Shown piece after piece: positions 63,480-64,000 of a DNA stretch of 64,000 nucleotides. Made by a program: the position numbers and the translations under genes. Below the pieces are notes generated by a model. It worked only from the letters and a program-made list of their open reading frames with translations, did not search any database and was not told where the DNA came from. This stretch comes from Hymenobacter sp. IS2118 (GTDB lineage: Bacteria; Bacteroidota; Bacteroidia; Cytophagales; Hymenobacteraceae). Where the stretch lies: the NCBI RefSeq assembly GCF_000715495.1, contig NZ_JNLX01000196.1, positions 1 to 64,000 on the forward strand, given 5' to 3'. How positions within the stretch are numbered: position 1 is the stretch's first letter; the number at the start of each line of letters is the position of its first letter.

Positions 63480-64000
63480 ATGAAGACCAAAGAAGAAATT
63501 GTAAATAACTGGCTGCCCCGCTACACGGGCGTGCCGCTGGACGAGTTTGGGCAGTACATTCTGCTCACCAACTTCAGCAACTACGTGTACATGTTTGCCG
63601 AGCAGTTCGGTACCGAAGTGCGCGGCAAGGACAAGCCCATGCAAACGGCCACGGCCAACGGCATCACCATCATCAATTTCGGCATGGGCTCGCCGATGGC
63701 GGCTACGGTGATGGATTTGCTCTCCGCCGTGAAGCCCAAAGCGGCCCTGTTTCTGGGCAAGTGCGGCGGCCTGAAAAAAACCAAGCTCGGCGATTTGGTG
63801 CTGCCCATCGCGGCCATTCGCGGCGAGGGAACTTCCGACGACTACCTGCCCAAGGAGATTCCGGCTCTGCCCTCCTTCCGCCTGCAACGCGCGGTTTCTT
63901 CGATGATTAAGAAACACGAGATGGACTACTACACCGGCACCGTGTACACCACCAACCGCCGGGTGTGGGAGCACGATGCCGAGTTCAAGGACTACCTGCT
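63480..64000 (+). CDS. amn: AMP nucleosidase, 3' end outside window
   Basis: The 173 residues visible (ATG at 63480, no stop before the end) match the N-terminal two-thirds of Bacteroidota AMP nucleosidase, which splits AMP into adenine and ribose 5-phosphate. The blocks are NNWLPRYTGVPLDEFGQYILLTNFSNYV, ANGITIINFGMGSPMAATVMDLL, ALFLGKCGGLKKTKLGDLVLPIAAIRGEGTSDDYLP and YTGTVYTTNRRVWE, the phosphorylase-type fold with its GKCGGLK loop. The C-terminal catalytic part lies beyond the window, so completeness cannot be judged. Confidence 0.9.
   Translation, partial: MKTKEEIVNNWLPRYTGVPLDEFGQYILLTNFSNYVYMFAEQFGTEVRGKDKPMQTATANGITIINFGMGSPMAATVMDLLSAVKPKAALFLGKCGGLKKTKLGDLVLPIAAIRGEGTSDDYLPKEIPALPSFRLQRAVSSMIKKHEMDYYTGTVYTTNRRVWEHDAEFKDYL

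Overview
The window looks like a chromosomal segment of a high-GC Bacteroidota bacterium of the Cytophagales, most likely Hymenobacter or a close relative. Supporting signs are a SusC/SusD/SusE outer-membrane set, type IX secretion (T9SS) C-terminal sorting domains, a fused alpha/beta E1 dehydrogenase, few purine-rich ribosome binding sites, and several matches to the Bacteroidota -7 promoter box TAnnTTTG. The genus is inferred from protein style, not from a database search.

Layout. 1-5.9 kb: the end of an IS transposase, an unknown protein, a leucine-rich-repeat protein kinase, a secreted M28 peptidase and an outer-membrane MetA-like protein. 6.2-16 kb: pyruvate carboxylase (reverse), then forward genes for a divergent SDR, a photolyase, a TetR regulator with an AarF/UbiB kinase, a dienelactone hydrolase and a DUF962 membrane protein. 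16-19.9 kb: a DoxX-lipoprotein fusion, a membrane-anchored AraC regulator and phenylalanine hydroxylase, all reverse. 20.2-28.6 kb: a reverse trp operon, trpL-trpE-trpG-trpD-trpC-trpF-trpB-trpA-aroF. It is preceded by a promoter, a 23-codon leader peptide with three consecutive Trp codons and an intrinsic terminator, which is a textbook-style attenuator. 28.8-30.8 kb: an esterase and an unknown secreted protein. 31.3-43 kb: an alpha-glucan utilisation locus (susC, susD, susE-like, a T9SS cargo protein, a BadF-type sugar kinase, a T9SS-exported GH13 enzyme) with matching 12-bp palindromes upstream of susC and the GH13 gene. 43-52.6 kb: DUF2279, DUF2027/Smr, an M1 peptidase, a lipoprotein, the RNase P RNA gene, a cytochrome c / PQQ-dehydrogenase pair and an NtrC-like regulator without a DNA-binding domain. 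52.8-53.4 kb: an AT-rich islet with one CrtO-like membrane acyltransferase. 53.5-64 kb: a LuxE-like enzyme, a lipoprotein, E1 alpha/beta, DUF1573, VOC, alanine dehydrogenase, an LtaS-type membrane phosphatase-fold protein, an HsdR-N domain protein and the start of AMP nucleosidase.

The most distinctive features are regulatory and repetitive. Almost every intergenic gap carries an inverted repeat, and several belong to families with two to four copies in the window: a 52-bp-arm element, a GCCGAAGCATC family, nested GCCCCAGCGGGGC pairs, and CACGGATT strings. Nearly every gap inside the trp operon holds a different family. I found no tRNA, rRNA, CRISPR array, prophage or defence island. The strongest candidates for follow-up are the trp attenuator, a terminator placed 12 nt before the phhA start codon, the DoxX-lipoprotein fusion with a possible internal start, the shared glucan operators, and the AT-rich islet.
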